In this document: piece after piece, positions 5,239-6,161 of the stretch
Position numbering within the stretch: position 1 is the first letter of the stretch
Layout of the letters: every line of letters begins with the position of its first letter
NCBI GenBank assembly: GCA_023247135.1
Contig: JAHFHB010000125.1
Coordinates: 1 to 6,161, forward strand
Reading direction: 5' to 3'
DNA length: 6,161 bases
Origin: Candidatus Omnitrophota bacterium
GTDB taxonomy: Bacteria; Omnitrophota; Omnitrophia; Omnitrophales; Aquincolibacteriaceae
The notes under the pieces: model-generated
Database searches by the model: none
What the model saw: only the letters and a program-made list of their open reading frames with translations
Told to the model about the DNA's origin: nothing
Made by a program: the position numbers and the translations under genes

Positions 5239-6161
5239 ATGGAAACACTCGATCAAATATTTGTTTCGTTGAAACAGGCAATCCTGCATAGCGCCGCAGG
5301 CTTTTTGCCTGCCTGGACAGGCCCGATTCTGTCCGTGGCCATCAGCATCGGGGCCATTGCCCTGCTCGGCCCGGTCACCATGATGTACCTGACTCTGCTT
5401 GAACGCAAAGTCGTCGGCCGCATGCAGAACCGCATCGGCCCCAACCGCGTCGGTAAATGGGGCGTTCTGCAGCCCTTGGCCGATGGCGTGAAGATGCTCA
5501 CGAAAGAAGACATCGTCCCGGCGCGCGCCGACCGCCTGCTTCATCTTCTGGCGCCGCTTTTGATCGTAATGCCGGCTTTACTCGTATTCGCGGTCATTCC
5601 CTTCGGCAAACACATGACTGCGGTGGACCTTTCAGTCGGCGTGCTGTATTTTCTGGCAATTTCTTCCACCACCACGATCGCGATTTTCACGGCCGCTTGG
5701 GCCTCACGCAATAAATATTCCTTGCTCGGCGGCATGCGCGCTGCCGCACAGATGATTTCATATGAAATTCCGATGGTGCTTTCCGCCGTTCCTATTCTGC
5801 TGGCGGCCCAAAGCCTTTCTACCCATGCCATCGTCGAAGCCCAGGGAGGATTCCACGGCCTTCGCTGGTTTGTCTTTACCCCATGGGGTTTTATCGCGTT
5901 CATCATTTTCTTTCTATGCGGCGTCGCTGAATGTAACCGCTCCCCTTTCGACCTGCCTGAAGCTGAATCTGAAATCATCGCAGGCTTTCACACCGAATAC
6001 AGCGGCATGAAATTCGCCCTGTTCTACATGGCCGAGTTCATGAACTCATTCACGCTTTCAGGCCTTGCCACCACACTGTTTCTGGGCGGCTGGCAGGGGC
6101 CGTTCCTCCCCTCCTGGGTCTGGTTTTTTGGAAAAACTTACGCCCTTATTTTCATTATGCT
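5239..6161 (+). CDS. nuoH: NADH-quinone oxidoreductase subunit H, 3' end cut by window edge
   Basis: The ATG abuts the nuoI stop with no gap, and the frame stays open to the window end (307 full codons). NuoH proteins are usually about 330-420 residues, so the last part is missing. Motifs in order: 'LLERKVVGRMQNRIGPNRVG' (53-72), 'QPLADGVKMLTKED' (78-91), 'GGMRAAAQMISYEIPM' (164-179) and 'NRSPFDLPEAESEIIAGF' (233-250), then 'TEYSGMKFALFYMAEF'. These are the hallmark NuoH/ND1 loops and carry the charged residues that line the quinone channel. Multiple hydrophobic segments fit the eight-helix fold, with the first at about 24-52. NuoH joins the quinone chamber to the proton-pumping membrane arm. 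It belongs to the same operon as nuoABCDI; other membrane subunits (nuoJKLMN) would be expected downstream but are outside the window. Confidence 0.97.
   Translation, partial: METLDQIFVSLKQAILHSAAGFLPAWTGPILSVAISIGAIALLGPVTMMYLTLLERKVVGRMQNRIGPNRVGKWGVLQPLADGVKMLTKEDIVPARADRLLHLLAPLLIVMPALLVFAVIPFGKHMTAVDLSVGVLYFLAISSTTTIAIFTAAWASRNKYSLLGGMRAAAQMISYEIPMVLSAVPILLAAQSLSTHAIVEAQGGFHGLRWFVFTPWGFIAFIIFFLCGVAECNRSPFDLPEAESEIIAGFHTEYSGMKFALFYMAEFMNSFTLSGLATTLFLGGWQGPFLPSWVWFFGKTYALIFIM

Noticed and set aside
5541..5978. Minus-strand open frame inside nuoH
   Set aside because: nuoH is conserved motif by motif across this stretch, so the antisense frame is a by-product.
1735..6161. Membrane-bound hydrogenase or Fpo/Ech relative instead of complex I
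   Set aside because: NuoA and the NuoD C-terminal 'DIVLGEVDR' are complex I features, and NuoD lacks the CxxC pairs that bind nickel in hydrogenase large subunits. An 11-subunit complex I with a different donor remains possible.

Overview
This is bacterial chromosomal DNA with moderately high GC. It is dominated by the start of a respiratory complex I (NADH:quinone oxidoreductase, nuo) operon. The taxonomic hint is weak. NuoD has the variant 'GYLHRNHEQIAEN' in place of the common 'GYLHRG.EK', which I associate from memory with Planctomycetes/Verrucomicrobia/Omnitrophota-like bacteria. I would not name a genus.

Layout. Positions 1-389 (minus strand) hold a MutT-type Nudix hydrolase that runs off the left edge, probably missing only its last residue or residues. 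A short AT-rich divergent promoter region (390-474) contains the palindrome ATTATATAAT, which gives a perfect -10 hexamer on each strand. Positions 475-1659 (plus strand) encode a FIST-domain protein with a perfect AGGAGG ribosome binding site. A 75-base gap (1660-1734) carries a sigma70-like promoter whose predicted start coincides with the nuoA ATG, suggesting a leaderless transcript. From 1735 to the right edge the genes are nuoA, nuoB, nuoC, nuoD, nuoI and nuoH (nuoH cut by the window), all on the plus strand. Gaps between them run from a 4-base overlap to 4 bases, so this is one transcription unit with probable translational coupling.

How the genes work together. NuoB, NuoC, NuoD and NuoI form the quinone-reducing connecting arm, which holds cluster N2 and the two clusters of NuoI. 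NuoA and NuoH are membrane subunits that build the quinone chamber and link it to the proton-pumping arm. The NADH-oxidising module NuoEFG is absent from its usual place between nuoD and nuoH/nuoI, and nuoI precedes nuoH. The genes for NuoEFG may lie downstream or elsewhere, or the complex may be an 11-subunit type with another electron donor; the window cannot decide. The MutT protein (oxidised nucleotide clean-up) and the FIST protein (predicted ligand-sensing domain) are neighbours with no proven link to complex I.

I found no clearly undescribed system. The most notable points are the leaderless-looking nuoA promoter, the nuo gene order, the Ala/Pro-rich tails on NuoB and NuoI, and the FIST gene just upstream of nuo. 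No RNA genes, mobile elements, CRISPR arrays or convincing intrinsic terminators were seen.
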